DNA of 64,000 bases from Ashinkailepas kermadecensis. Taxonomy: Eukaryota; Arthropoda; Thecostraca; Neolepadidae. Every line of letters begins with the position of its first letter. Position 1 is the first letter of the stretch. The position numbers and the translations under genes were made by a program. Below the pieces are notes generated by a model. It was not told where the DNA came from and did no database searches. It saw nothing but the letters and a program-made list of their open reading frames with translations. The stretch covers positions 198,501 to 262,500 of the forward strand of contig JAOTOM010004788.1 in the NCBI GenBank assembly GCA_034440615.1, read 5' to 3'. Of this stretch, positions 1 to 64,000 are shown piece by piece.

Positions 1-2298
1 GCCTCACAATGGGATGGCCTCACTGCTGGAATTTCTGCTTGCTGCGAGTATTGTTAACTAACATGTCTAACATCCTCTGCCTGTGCAATTTAATGGTTGG
101 GTGACATTTGCATGCCAATATGCCTTTTACCTAGTTATTTTCTGGGTGGAACTGGAGGGTGTACAGTCTCTATTTGTTGCTTACCACATCTAAATGTCCA
201 CATAGATTTCGATAGTTGAAAGAATACATGTTTGTATCTATGTCTATGAGCAGAATCGATTAAATTGTGCTTACCTGAAGTGCTGGTATTACCAGCTTGC
301 TATTGCATTTATTATTTGGGGCATTTATGAATAATGGAGGGTAATTTGAGATTATTGCAGAGGCATATTCAACATTGGAGGGGCATGTGCCCTCCCAAAG
401 AGATGCGAACCTACGCCCCTGATTGTGACCCAAATGGAATGTACCATATCAGGTGAAAGCCTCCATCCTATTTTCGAACTTTTGCTCGAAATGTTCATTT
501 CACTTCCTGGGGTATAAATGGCCACTAATTTCCAATTCCGTACCCAAAATCCCCGCAGAATGATCCCAAAGTCGGAAAAAAAGTTATCCGAGATCGTATT
601 AAGGCTCTATGTACGATATAATCCCTTGGATTATATCAGTACTTGGATGACGTCGGATGGTCCTTTACAAGATTTAGGTTTAACGTAAACTTTAACCCTA
701 TGCCATCTGAACTGTCGATTGTTCACCCCTACTCCGTGAGATGTTTATCATTTATGTGGTCAGGGCATCGACGGAGAAGTACGAACATTAGTTGTGGGGC
801 CCAATGCATGGAGGAAATTGGTGCTGCAAATTTGGTTCGTGGGGCCTACCCCGTGGGGTCCCATGTTACGAGAGCAAAAAGTTGATGGGAGCAGGGCAAA
901 GATGGTGGGCCCCAGGTCCCACCAAAGGTACAGAAAGCTCTACCCCTGTGTCAAGGATAGCTTTTACCCGACCTGGAGACTGATCTAAGGATCCATTCAC
1001 GGTGTGCGGAACGCAAACCAATAGGTCATGTCTAGATCTACACTAGCTCGTTCATTTGTGCTTGCTTTGTGTGCGATTTTCTGGGCGTGATTGTGTTTCA
1101 GCCGGAAGGATCGATTTTGTCGAAATCTTTGTCTAACATGGCGTAGAGTGTCAACAGTGGACTTCACGAGATCATGTTGATAGTCATTAGAACTTGTATC
1201 GAACAGTACGCCGATTTTGTTCCGTGTCTCCAGCTCAATTGGGAGCGAAATGGCGAGTGGATAACAATCCCTCCTCCCCCTTCGGTAGGGGAAGATGGCG
1301 AAATTATCTTGTTGGGCGATGGTTAAGGTGGCCCGTCTTCATTCATTATTTATGCTTTAAGATAATTGAAGGTTGTGATTGTCGGCAATGTTGACGGTCG
1401 ATGTATGGTTTACCCCATTCTTGTCGGGCACCTCATCCAGTCTGCGAAATTACTTGTTTTATTATGCATGTTGTTGATATAGCCATCTTTGGTCAAATTC
1501 CACAGCTTTGGGCAGTTACCACAGCGGTGTGTAGCAGTGGTATTCAAAAGGTAATGTGAGTGATGGAAAGATCCGATCTGTGCCTGAATTTTCCATGTGT
1601 ACGTCGTGTATCATGTGCCGACTAGTCAGTTGTTTTGGCTCGAATTGCTACGGCTGCGAAGCGCAAGAAGTGTTTCATTTGGTCGTAGCTCGTATTAATT
1701 ATCGTGGTCATCTCTGCAGTATTATTGCCAGCATCTGTCAGGCTTGCGGAAATGAAGCATGCTATGCATATGATGCATGGGCACGAAGAAAAAAATGTGA
1801 GTTCTCTACCACAAGAAGTGAGGAAGGGGTTGAACTTAATCGGCGGCATTACTTCCGGGATAAACGAAGATGGAAGAAGCTGCGAATCGTGCCATAACCG
1901 AAGCACGCGTAGCAGCAGCGTAGCAAATGGGTGTTCGCAGTGATCAGCTGACTGTTCCCCCAGCTGATCAGCTGACTGTTCCCCCTTTAGCAAGGAAAAT
2001 CGGTGCTCTTGCCATCTAGAATTTCATATCCCGGAGGTTGCCAGTTTCGGTTCCAAGTTTGCTCTACTATCAAAAGTTGTCAGGGATGTCGCGTGGTGCG
2101 TCCCTCCACTCGAATACGCCATTTTTTACCGGGCCCACAGCGGCCGTCCCCGACGCTCGAGTAGCCAAAGTTGTGCCCAAAACACCGCCCAAATTGTGCA
2201 CCATTTCGACCAGGAGCGACACTGTTGCAGCTTTACGCCTCTCGGCGTGAGCGTCGGCCGTGTGATAAACCATCACGGCCGCATTGATCCGCTGGCAG
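1..2298. other. Upstream intron or flank, no exon recognised
   Basis: Mixed-composition sequence with no domain recognised in any frame. Short frames on both strands around 1556-1993 overlap each other and have no family resemblance. A 22-bp tandem duplication (agctgatcagctgactgttc type) lies at 1941-1985. Since exon 1 starts mid-disintegrin domain, this should be intron of the same gene. Confidence 0.6.
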
Positions 2299-54922
<52,624 letters not shown>

Positions 54923-55240
54923 CGGCAGGCGCGCCGGTAGCCGGCCGGCTGCCGCCAGCGCCCCGCCGCCAGCCGCGCCGCCGGGGAGCGACGCGCGAGC
55001 GACGGCGGAGCGACACGGGTGTGACGGCGCAGCGACGGCGCCCGGCAGTGGCGTCGCCGGCACCGGCGCGCGCCCATAGAGTCGTCACGTCTGCGTGTGT
55101 CCAGTGGTGTGCGGCACACACGAGTCGACGCCGCCCGGGCCGGCGCCGACCGAGCGGGCCGGGCCGGTCCGGCGCGTCGACGTGTGTCGGACCTGCTCAC
55201 AGCGGTGTCGCGCGCGCGCGCTGACACCGCTGACACGTGT

Positions 55241-55271
<31 letters not shown>

Positions 55272-55791
55272 GGGGAATGGGGTGTCAGTGGCGCGCCGTC
55301 GTGTTTTTATTACGAGGTTTATAGCGGACGGCTGGACGTGATAGCCGGGTGCGTGTGTCTTGTATGTGGGCGGCGCGGGCAGCGCCGCTGAGTGTGGCTC
55401 GTCGGCCGATGTGCTGAGTGTCTGGATGTTGTGAGCCGCGCCCAGTGCCGGCTCTGTTGGCGCGTGCTGTGGCGGGACGACGGCTGCTCTGGTGGGTTTG
55501 CGCGTGCGCAGGTGTCACTCCGGGACCTGGGTGGTCTGGGAAGGGGCGCGATAGCAGCGCTGTGGTGTCGGCGGTAGGACGTGCAGAAGCTGTAGCCGTC
55601 GGCGACTGAAGGCGCCAAACGGTCCGCTCGTTTTTCATCCGCACAGGGATGCGCGGGCAGCGTTTCCGGCCACCGCAACACACATCCATCCACCGACAGC
55701 GCGCACCGCCAGTCGGGAAACCAAACCCCGGCACCGGCAAGTGATCACAACTGACGCAGTCGTCAGAATTCGTCGTCTCCCGCGCCTCTAG

Positions 55792-55907
55792 GTGCGGACC
55801 TGTGCGTCGCCGCCGGCAGCGCGAGCGTCACGGTCACGGCCGGCGACCTGCTGGCGGTCGCCGGGCCGGTGGCCACCTCGCCTGGCGGCGCGTCCGAGGC
55901 CTTCTGA
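55792..55907 (+). CDS. Candidate alternative terminal exon
   Basis: After an acceptor-like gtctcccgcgcctctag, phase 1 entry reads ADLCVAAGSASVTVTAGDLL, then AVAGPVATSPGGASEAF and TGA. The phase would suit a donor such as that of exon 8. The region is GC-rich, so a 37-codon frame is not strong evidence; it may be plain UTR. Confidence 0.2.
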
Positions 55908-57170
55908 GTCGCAGCACGGCGGCCGACTGTGGTGGCGTTCTGGCGACTGTGGTGGTGTTCTGGCGACTGTGGTGGCGTGGCGTCCGGCCCGCCGCGGCGG
56001 ACTGTCGAGTGGTGAGGCGGCCGCAGCCGGCGCTCGCCACCGACAGAGAGAGAGAGAGACGGACGCCGCGGCCGGCCGGCTCTCCTGTGTGTAGAGTAGG
56101 GCTTCTTTGTGTACAACACTGTGCTCTGTGCAGCCGTTGGTTTGATGCGGCGTCAGACGGTGTGTTCGTCTCGTCATTTTGCCACGTTGGCACGCGTGGA
56201 CGAGGGGCGTAGCTCTTGTGATACGACGCGTGCGTTTTCAATGAACCATCGCTCAAATCGTTTGCGTTCAGGTCGTTCGGATCGGCTCCCCCTCTTCCGA
56301 AATCAGTAGGGTGGCGTGGGTAGCGCGCCGTCCGGGCGTCAGTGGTCACCCTTCGGTCACTTATTAGTCGCCGACGCCCAGAGGTCGTCACTGTCATCGC
56401 CCGAAGAGGACATGACGACGACATGTGAGTTGGGCTCGGGTAGGGACGGGACCACCACGGTGGCGCCTGTAGATTTCGCTCTACTGATAACTTCGTAGCA
56501 ATATATAAAGTATGGTTCGTCCGCACTGCCAACGACATCATTCCCCCGCCCCCTCTCCCCGCCTCCTCTCCCTTACAGTATGCTTTGAGGTATTATTTAA
56601 TCCGTCGTCACCTGTTGAGAGCCGTGCGTAGTACTACATCTTACCGACTTTGAGTATTGAAAGTGGAATATTTGTCATCTGAGGCTTCCTTCCGGGTTCA
56701 TATCACAACACGGGTATGCTTGTCCTCGTCGGTCTCAATTGCTTTCCTTTGCCTTTTGTGTTTGGTTCAGCATACTCAAGTGGTCGGCACGGGGCCACAC
56801 GTCGGCCACACAGATCTCCTGGCATTATGGCGCTACCAGTGGTCTCAGGTGGCTGCATCCCAGCTCTCCCTCGCACACCAGCTGGCTGTCGCGTCGTTCG
56901 TGCACAGGTGTCCACAAAGTTGCGATTCTCTTGCGTGCGGCTCCATCGTCCAATTTCCGCCAGCGCCCCGAGCACTCGGAGAGGGCGGCCATCGCGGCGG
57001 GACGCGGTCGGGCCGGCGTGTGTCAGCCGCGGCCGCGCACACGGCGGCCGACTGGCGGCGTGTGGTGTGAGCAGCGATCTGGTGCCGGCCGCGGCCAGCG
57101 CCGCCGGCAGCTCGCCCAGTGTACTCGCACCGCCCGGCCCGCCCACCATCCAGTCTACTATACAGTGCCA

Positions 57171-57176
57171 AATAAA
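57171..57176 (+). terminator. Candidate polyadenylation signal AATAAA
   Basis: A canonical hexamer in the context tgccaaataaacgg, the first one seen downstream of the ADAM stop codon. Assignment to this gene is an inference from order and strand. Confidence 0.4.
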
Positions 57177-57199
57177 CGGGAAAACACAGCGCTGACTTT

Positions 57200-58625
57200 G
57201 CACACAGGCACGGTGGCGGCTCGGCCGTCGGTTTGTTTCATCGTGTGAGGAATCTCGATCGCATGGCGTCGCTGACTTTTCATGCTGATCGTGTTCGTGC
57301 TGATACACGGGGCGGAGGGCACTCAGCTATTTTGGCATTTAAAGGCGGTGGGCGGTTTTTTTGCCGAAATTATTTTTTTTAGTGTTCGTGCTGCACAGAG
57401 CAGGTGCCCCCCCCCCCGTAAAAGTGGTGTCACTCAGAACAATCGCCGGTAGATCCAAGAGCCGGCGGGCCGGCGGGCAAGCTCGCACCCTGCCCGAGAA
57501 CCTGGTGCCCGGAGACGGTGACAGGTGGCGGATACCGCGGTACCACGCGAAGCCGTCGAAGCCCATGTCGTGTTTCTGTATCGCTCGGCACGGCTGCAAA
57601 ACACGCGGCGTCAGAATGTCCAAGCTTCGGCTCGGGTACAGTGGATCAAGGACACGTCGTGTTCGCGTCAGGACGAGACAGGCCTACCGCATTACGTACT
57701 CGTTTGTGTAGTGTTGGCCGGCGTTGAACATTGCAAGTGTACATGGCTGTGTTGAAGGGACGAACTTCCGGATACATGGCATGCGTTGCGCAGGCAGTTT
57801 TACTTCCCATTTGCTCCGCAATAAAAATCTACCACAAACGTCATTCCCCGCATCTTGTGTGACTGGCCTAAAAAGGTGTGGCTGCGGTCCAACATTGGGC
57901 AGATGTAGTCGGGCGGATGTAGACGAGTAGATGAGGATGTGGAAGGGGCAGTAGGCGGAGGTGTCCGCCGACGTTGTGTGCCCGAACGTTCCTGCTGTGT
58001 GAAAACGCTCGAGCCAGCGCACCGCTACGCAAGTAACACCCAGGTGGTGCTGCCACCAGCTGAAGTTGAGTGGAACTGCCATCAGATGTCGCTGACGTTA
58101 TGCGAAGCTGAGAAGAGCCGAGTGCCATGCTGTGTATATATTTCCGTTGGCTGCGCATTGCTACCTACGGCCTCCGCTATGTTTGTCTGCTGTGTGTTTG
58201 CAACTGTCAGGAATGCTAATGAGAAGATGTGCGGTGAAGGTGGTGTTCGAATGGCACTGGTTACCCAGCGCCTTTCGTTGGTGTTGTGTGACACGTCGCA
58301 CAAGTGGTGCGCAGACGAGGCGCACATTACGTTCTGTTTCTCCGATGTGAATCTGGCCACGCAAGTCAAACATGCAAGCGACATTTTGGAGGGCGCGTCG
58401 GCCCTTCAATCTTGACTGGCAGGCATGCGTGTGCTAGCTGTACGCTGACGTCACACATGGATGTGTACCAGATGGCTAAAAAAAGAAATAGGGTTGATAA
58501 TGGAGTTGTGTACTCTCTGCAAAGCCTCTTCTGGTCACTCACGTTTCCGTGAGTTCGTGCGGTGTGAGAAACTTTGAGAAAGGCCTAAGACAACTCATAT
58601 CGGCACAAGAACCCCACGCGAAGCA
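57200..58625. other. Downstream intergenic sequence
   Basis: A CpG-rich stretch lies at 57430-57660 with open frames on both strands and no recognised domain. The remaining sequence is mixed, and no gene is supported. Confidence 0.4.
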
Positions 58626-58629
58626 CACC

Positions 58630-59279
58630 CACTGGCGGATCTAGCCCACCGGTTTGGGGGGGGGAACTTTTGGTTTTCGGCGTCAGCCCCCCTCCCCCTC
58701 CCCCAGTGGCGTACCTAGGAATTGCAACAGGGGAGGGGTCGAACGGATTTCGAGGGTGCCCATTCTTCCACTATTTTTAGTTAAAAGCACCGGATTTCGA
58801 CCACCATTTGGCAAAGGAGCCCATGAAAAAAAATTAATGACAACATAATTTCCTGTGTAAGGGCAACAGCCTACCTCCACCGTTTCTAAGTTACCGGATT
58901 TTTGTTCTTGTTTACCAAAACGTTCACGTTCACGTTCAACCTCTTGTACAACGTCAACGTTCGTGCACGTGTACACACTGGTGTACCCGATTTTGTCAAC
59001 TCTTGCTGTAAGCAGAACTTGAGCAGCATGGAACCCTCGATGTGTGTCATAATCTACTATGTTACTATATTGGCTTCCAAATATTTTTTTTTAAATACCT
59101 TTAAAAGTGGAGATTCTTTCATTCCGACGCTATTTTTTAATCTCGGCAAAGGTTACTGCATTTTAATGTAGTTTACTTCCGTTGGTTTCGGGGGGGGAGG
59201 GGCAAAAGACACTATGCCCCCCTTTTTAAGCGCTTCGGGGGGGCATGGCCGGAATGGCCCCTCCCTGGATCCGCTAGTG
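58630..59279 (-). mobile_element. Family A element, inverted copy of 27600-28285
   Basis: Starts cactggcggatctag and ends ctggatccgctagtg, with the same internal order reversed relative to the 27.6 kb copy (tacctaggaattgcaacagg, cgttcacgttcacgttcaac, gcagcatggaaccctcga). Confidence 0.8.
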
Positions 59280-59647
59280 ACTGGGTCCGCTTGCCCGTTA
59301 CTGGCTAAACAAACTTCATGAACCTTTCTGACGAAGGAATAATGAAACTGCTGATTTCGTCATCTCTTGCTGTAAGCAGAACTTCAACAGCATAGAACCC
59401 TCGATGTGTCAGAATCTACTATGCTACCATATTGTGCTTCCAAACAATTATAACAAAATACCTTTAAAATTGGAGATTATTTCACCCGGAACGCTATTTT
59501 TTAACTTCAGCAAAGGTTACTGCATTTTAATTCAGTTTACTTTTGTTGGTTTGGGGGGGGGGCCAAAAGACACTATGGCCCCCCCCCCCTTGAAGCGCTT
59601 GGGGGGCCATGGCCGGAATGTCCCCCCCCCCCCTGGATCCTCCAGTG
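59280..59647 (-). mobile_element. Family A element, inverted copy of 26322-26720
   Basis: Contains ggtccgcttgcccgttactg, aacagcatagaaccctcgat and ends ctggatcctccagtg. Abuts the preceding element with no gap. Confidence 0.8.
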
Positions 59648-59649
59648 AG

Positions 59650-60070
59650 CACACCACCATGTCATGCCATGGTAGCGCTAAGCAAACCACCATGGCTGGC
59701 GTCACGGAAGACCGTTCGCCCAAGGTCAAGCTACGCCGCGGCCTCAAAGCGTATTTTCAGGGACACAACGCCTTCCCTACTTGTTTAGCAGACGCTAGGT
59801 CAACTAAGAAAGTTGTTCCAGCCAACACCGACGAAGGACGAGTGGAGCGCGAGCTCCGCCGGGGCAGCGTGGCCGGGCTGTGGCTGGACAGGGTGACGTG
59901 GCAGCGGCCGGGCCTGTAGGCTGTCGATGGCCTGCGGTGTCGGCTGCTGGTCGGTGTCGCGGGAACTGGGTGACTCCCAGTGGATGCTCACCCCCTCTGG
60001 GCAGAGCGTGGGAGCGCCACTCGCCTGGCGTGTACCCGCTCACCAGTCCGAGTCGGCAGTTCAGTAGGCC
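59650..60070. other. GC-rich spacer, no supported gene
   Basis: A plus-strand frame here ends GRVERELRRGSVAGLWLDRV and stops at 59919. It runs out of the mobile element upstream, so it is not accepted as a gene. Confidence 0.3.
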
Positions 60071-60099
60071 GGCTTGTCCGGCCCACTGAACTGCCTGCT

Positions 60100-60560
60100 G
60101 TCTGTCGAGGCGACCGACTACCGATGCCTGTGACCGACTGCCGGCCGTCGAGGCGGTGACTACTGCCGGCTGTCCAGGCGGTGACTTCTGCCGGCCGTCG
60201 AGGCGGTGACTACAGCCGGCTGTCGAGGCGATGACTACCGCCGGCTGTTGAGGCGGTGACTACAGCCGGCTGTCGAGGCGGTGACTACTGCCGACAGTCG
60301 AGACGGTGACTACTGCCGGCTGTCGAGGTGGTGACTACAGCCGGCTGTCGAGGCGATGACTACCGCCGGCTGTTGAGGCGGTGACTACAGCCGGCTGTCG
60401 AGGCGATGACTACCGCCGGCTGTTGAGGCGGTGACTACCGCCGGCTGTTGAGGCGGTGACTACAGCCGGCTGTCGAGGCGGTGACTACCGCCGGCTGTCG
60501 AGGCGGTGACTACTGCCGACAGTCGAGACGGTGACTACTGCCGGCTGTCGAGGCGGTGGC
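60100..60560. repeat. 25-bp minisatellite (gaggcggtgactactgccgg)
   Basis: About 18 units of cgaggcggtgactacagccg plus gctgt, with ggcgatgac and tgttgagg variants. Confidence 0.95.
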
Positions 60561-60723
60561 TGGCCGGAGACCGGACCGCTACCCAGCCCCCCCCCCCTCC
60601 CCTTCCCCGGTTCTCAGGTCGGCGTGGGTGCCGCCGACGCATCGTGGCGCCGTCCTTGCCGACTCTGGTGCCGACGCACACGTGGCTGTGTGGCCGTGTC
60701 CCTCCCAGCATAGATCACTGGAC

Positions 60724-60992
60724 GTCACCAATGGACGTCTCCGATGGACGTCTGGTGGGTCAGCGGACATCACCGATGGACGTCCGGCGAGCCAGCGGAT
60801 GTCGCCGATGGACGTCCGGCAGGCCAGCGTAAATCACGGATGGACGTCACCGATGGACGTCCGGCGGGCCAGCAAATGTCACCAATGGACGTCCGGCGGG
60901 CCAGCGAATGTCACCGATGGACGTCCGGTGGGCCAGCGGAAGTCACGGATGGACGTCGCCGATGGACGTCGCCGATGGACGTCCGGCAACAC
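60724..60992. repeat. ~33-bp minisatellite (gatggacgtccggcgggcca)
   Basis: About nine units of cgatggacgtccggcgggcc plus agcgaatgtcac, with shorter gatggacgtcgcc units. Confidence 0.94.
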
Positions 60993-61064
60993 AACACACG
61001 ATCTTAGGTGTAAAGACGGTACTGACAAAAACAGCTGATGCGTGCGTGTCACGAAACACCAACT

Positions 61065-62380
61065 GTACGCAGTGGCGTCGCCACGAAATTATTCCAGGGG
61101 GGGGCAAGGTCGAAAGGGGGCCTCCTGTTCCTCGAAAGGGGCCTCCATTGTGTTAGGGTCTTATATTGTTTTTAGGCTCTTACTATGGTTCAAGAATGGG
61201 GAACATGATTTCATGTTGGTGTTTTGTTTGTTCTTGGCATGGTGCATCATTTACTCAAAACGCAATAGCACTAATCATTTTCGCTGAAAACTGGGCCATA
61301 CCAGGGTATAAATAAGTAATATTTGGATAAATACATATGTGCCAAAACAAACCAAAGTCTCAATGCTTTCTCGAATCTTCCCGCTGGCCTCTAGATTGCA
61401 GCGAGCTGGCGGGGCTGGTGCTAAAGCATATCTTGCAGATATCTGCCATTGATCAACCCACTTTTAAGTCATCCAAGTCTAACTGAATATAGCTAGATTC
61501 ATCACTACTGTTATTTACTCCCACCAGCTTGATGTCATAAGCAAAGCTTGAACGATCATTTCTCAGTCCTAGGACGACAATTTCCAAACAGTGACAACGA
61601 GAAGTGGATGATTGTATTGGTTTTCTGAGCGCCATCTTAGGAATTTGTTTATTTTATAACATTTGTGCTGGCTGCAAGGCAACTGTTACACCAGCTAAAA
61701 TATATCCTCAGCGAATAAATTCACTGCAAGAACAAGCATTGAACAGCAATGCATGAATGACAATGCAACAATGCAACAATGTCAGTGCATACATAACCCA
61801 AACCTTCAAATTCCACGCCGTCACGCCCATCGTCTTCGCCGTGCTGTACCGTTTTGTAAATGACGTTGAGAAGGTATGGAAACTGGGAAGCTCTAATCAT
61901 GCAGGCTATGATAACAGAAAAGAAGTTTGTTGGAAGAAAATGCATTTAAAAACATCATTCATCCCATTTTATATGGGGCATGGATGTTGTATTGTATGCT
62001 TGTGGGGGGTAATTGGTCCCCTCAATGTTGGCTTTGCCCCATGGGCGTATGCTTCGGAAAATTATTGAGGGACCAGTGGAGTACCTATATTTGCGTCCAG
62101 CTGGAGGGGCAAACGGATTTTCAGGGGAGGGGGGGCACCTACGCCGATTAAAAAGTCCTTGGGTTTCGACCGCTATTTTGTCAAAGGGGACATTTCGAAA
62201 TAATATAATTAGTTATCAACTAAATTGCCCTGTGGAGGGGCCTAATCTTCCACTATGGTTTTTGATTGATCGGATTTCAACCCTAACTCCACCACCCAGT
62301 TCTAAGGTTTCCTTTTGGTATCCCTTTATAAGTTACCTCACACTGCTGAAATTACACCTATACCACAAAACCGGATCGGT
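61065..62380. other. Intergenic sequence with element fragments
   Basis: cagtggcgtcgccacgaaat at 61068 resembles a family B terminus. At 62080-62290 a diverged family A piece (ggaggggcaaacggattttc, gggtttcgaccgctattttg) is seen. No gene was recognised. Confidence 0.45.
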
Positions 62381-62449
62381 ATCCCAAAAAATCAAGCTGG
62401 AGCCCTCCAAAAAGGAGGGATTCCAACAAATAAATGTCCGGGTCAGGAA

Positions 62450-64000
62450 AATGGCTCTGGAGCACTGAACACTTTTTCCAGATGCCTTAGAAAATTGCGT
62501 ATGGCACCGAAAAGCATACCGGATCTCGAAAAATCGAGGTGGGATACAAAAGCATGGCGCCAGAGGCTCGAAAAATCAGGCCGGGATTCGGACTTTAAAA
62601 AAAAACAGGAAAGATCCACAAGAATCGCGTTGAGCCCAGAAAGCTGGTGTTGGGTCTCCGGAACCACTCGCCTGGGCGCGATAAGTCGTGCTGGGACCCA
62701 GAAAAATCGCACCGAAGCCCCAAAATCGTACTGGGGCCCCACAAATGTGCGTCAGAAGCCCCAAATATACACAGCGGGACCCTAAGTGTACAATGGTGCC
62801 CGAAAAATACAACTAACCCTCCAAAGCGCACCGAGTCTCCCAAAAAGCGATAGGCCCTTAAGACATGCGTTGCAGCCCTAAATAAACATACCGGGAGCTC
62901 TAAAAAAATACACTGCAAGCTCGCAAGGCGCACAGGGGCCATGAGAACGCACAAGGGGATGAAAAAGAGGCTGGGGCCACAAAAGGCAACATGGTTCCAA
63001 AACGTACAAAACGACCGGGAGCTAAATAAACACATCGGGGTCTTCGAAAACGCCCTGACACGTAAAAAAAATACTCGGTGCACAAAAAAGCAACAAAGCC
63101 CTAAAACGAGCAGGGTTTCGAAGACGTATTAGGCCCATAACTTAGATTTAAAATGTATTACCCACCACTTTAAAATGCAAAATTTCACAATTTCAGGCAT
63201 TCCAGTTCATAACACCCGGTCGCCACGACGGCAACGTCAGTGCACGCGCACACCAATCTTTCGCATTCGGTGCATTCGCCACACTTCGTACGATGCTACG
63301 GTTTCTGCTAGGCCTTCTGCGTTTTGCTAATTGCTGCCACATGATAGACTTGCGCCATATTTGACGTGATGGAATGCTTCGTATGGGCGTTCGCTGCGAA
63401 AAGTCGATTGATTAAATTCGATCATTAGTTTCCTACTTCCCACATTTTCTGGTAGTTATGAAATGCGGTTTCCGCTGAGCTTTGATGCACTTCATATATT
63501 TGCTGCTATCCTCCCGGATTGGTTACCGAACAGAGGCCCTGCCTCAGCGTTCTTTTTTGGACCCGTTGTGTCTTTCTTGGTCTATGATTGTGTATTATGG
63601 CTCCAATCCATTTTTGTTAGGGGCCGAAAACATTTTCGAACCCCCTTAGGGGGTTCGAAACATAAAACATTTTCGAACCGTCTTAGGGTTTGTTGCATTT
63701 TTGTGCACCGAGGATTTTTTTTGACGTGTCAGGGCGTTTTCGAAGATCCCGATGTGTGTATTTAGCGCGCGGTCTTTTTGTTTGTTTTGGAACCATGTTG
63801 CCTTTTGCGGCCCCAGCCACTTTTTTCAGGCTCTTGTGCGTTATCATGACCCCTGTGTGCCTTGAGACCTTCCGGTGTATTTCTTAGACCTTCCGGTATG
63901 TATATTTATGGCTGCAACGCATGTGTTAAGGCCCTGTCGCTTTTTGTGAGACTCTGTGCGCTTTGGAGGGCCAGTTGTATTTTCGGCCCCCGTTGTGCTC
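62450..64000. repeat. Large foldback repeat with ~33-bp substructure, cut by window end
   Basis: The arm at about 62795-63115 is closely matched by the reverse complement of about 63670-64000 (shared strings aaaggcaacatggttccaaa, ccctccaaagcgcac, gaaaacgccctgacacgt). The spacer 63120-63660 is unique-looking. Each arm has a loose 33-bp periodicity of short GC blocks and a-runs, which keeps frames open on one strand. The outer end lies beyond 64000. Confidence 0.85.

Larger units (their letters stand above)
54923..57195 (+). other. Probable 3' UTR of the ADAM gene
   Basis: After the stop the sequence stays GC-rich to about 56100, with a (GT)n tract near 55240-55270, then becomes mixed. The first canonical AATAAA noticed is at 57171-57176, which would give a UTR of about 2.25 kb. 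Several frames are open by chance because of GC content. Two acceptor-like strings, gcgcctctag at 55791 and ctctcccttacag at 56579, leave room for an extra terminal exon or a spliced UTR. Confidence 0.45.

Noticed and set aside
59404..59919. Plus-strand 171-codon gene downstream of ADAM
   Set aside because: It begins inside a family A element and runs across its poly-C/G tracts, with no homology seen.

Overview
The window is metazoan nuclear DNA and looks invertebrate, probably arthropod. Exons are short and GC-rich with matched splice phases, introns are large and repeat-packed, and there is a Penelope-like retroelement with a GIY-YIG domain, an RNase H-bearing non-LTR retrotransposon, tRNA-derived SINEs and GGTTAGG-rich patches. 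The phylum is an inference from these repeats, and no species can be named.

One protein-coding gene is recognised with confidence: the 3' two-thirds of a membrane-anchored ADAM metalloprotease on the + strand. Eleven exons (2299-54922) join in a single frame. All ten junctions agree in phase and the joined coding length is 2391 nt, that is 796 codons plus stop. In order they encode the end of the disintegrin domain, the cysteine-rich domain, a six-cysteine EGF-like module, a juxtamembrane stalk, one transmembrane helix, and a long cytoplasmic tail with a His/Gly repeat, proline-rich motifs and a polyalanine run near the C terminus. The signal peptide, prodomain and catalytic domain must lie upstream of base 1. 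A 3' UTR probably runs to an AATAAA at 57171.

Layout: 1-2298, upstream intron or flank. 2299-4868, exons 1 and 2. 4869-30673, a 25.8 kb intron holding a SINE, a decayed non-LTR element, a 2.6 kb 24-bp minisatellite, an inverted Penelope pair with a 13-bp target-site duplication, a second SINE, further minisatellites and two copies of a short inverted-terminal-repeat element. 30674-36119, exons 3-5. 40626-43618, exons 6 and 7. 46802-48242, exons 8 and 9. 53366-54922, exons 10 and 11. 57177-64000, intergenic repeats including an inverted duplicate of the 26-28 kb element pair, two GC-rich minisatellites and a large foldback repeat that runs off the window end.

The most unusual feature is that many minisatellites in this gene are built from its own exon-intron junctions. 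Exons 3, 4 and 10 have their 3' ends plus 5' splice sites copied 4, about 20 and about 9 times. Exon 5 has its 3' splice site plus first codons copied about 10 times upstream, and a repeat starting at its 5' splice site downstream. In the exon 4 array the 24-bp unit keeps the frame open, so distal donors would add 8-residue steps. In the exon 3 and exon 10 arrays, extension past the first donor meets TGA at once. A candidate minus-strand exon at 39498-39620 has its donor copied in the same way.

Limits: exon calls rest on domain recognition, splice-site strings and phase agreement. No transcript or database evidence was available.
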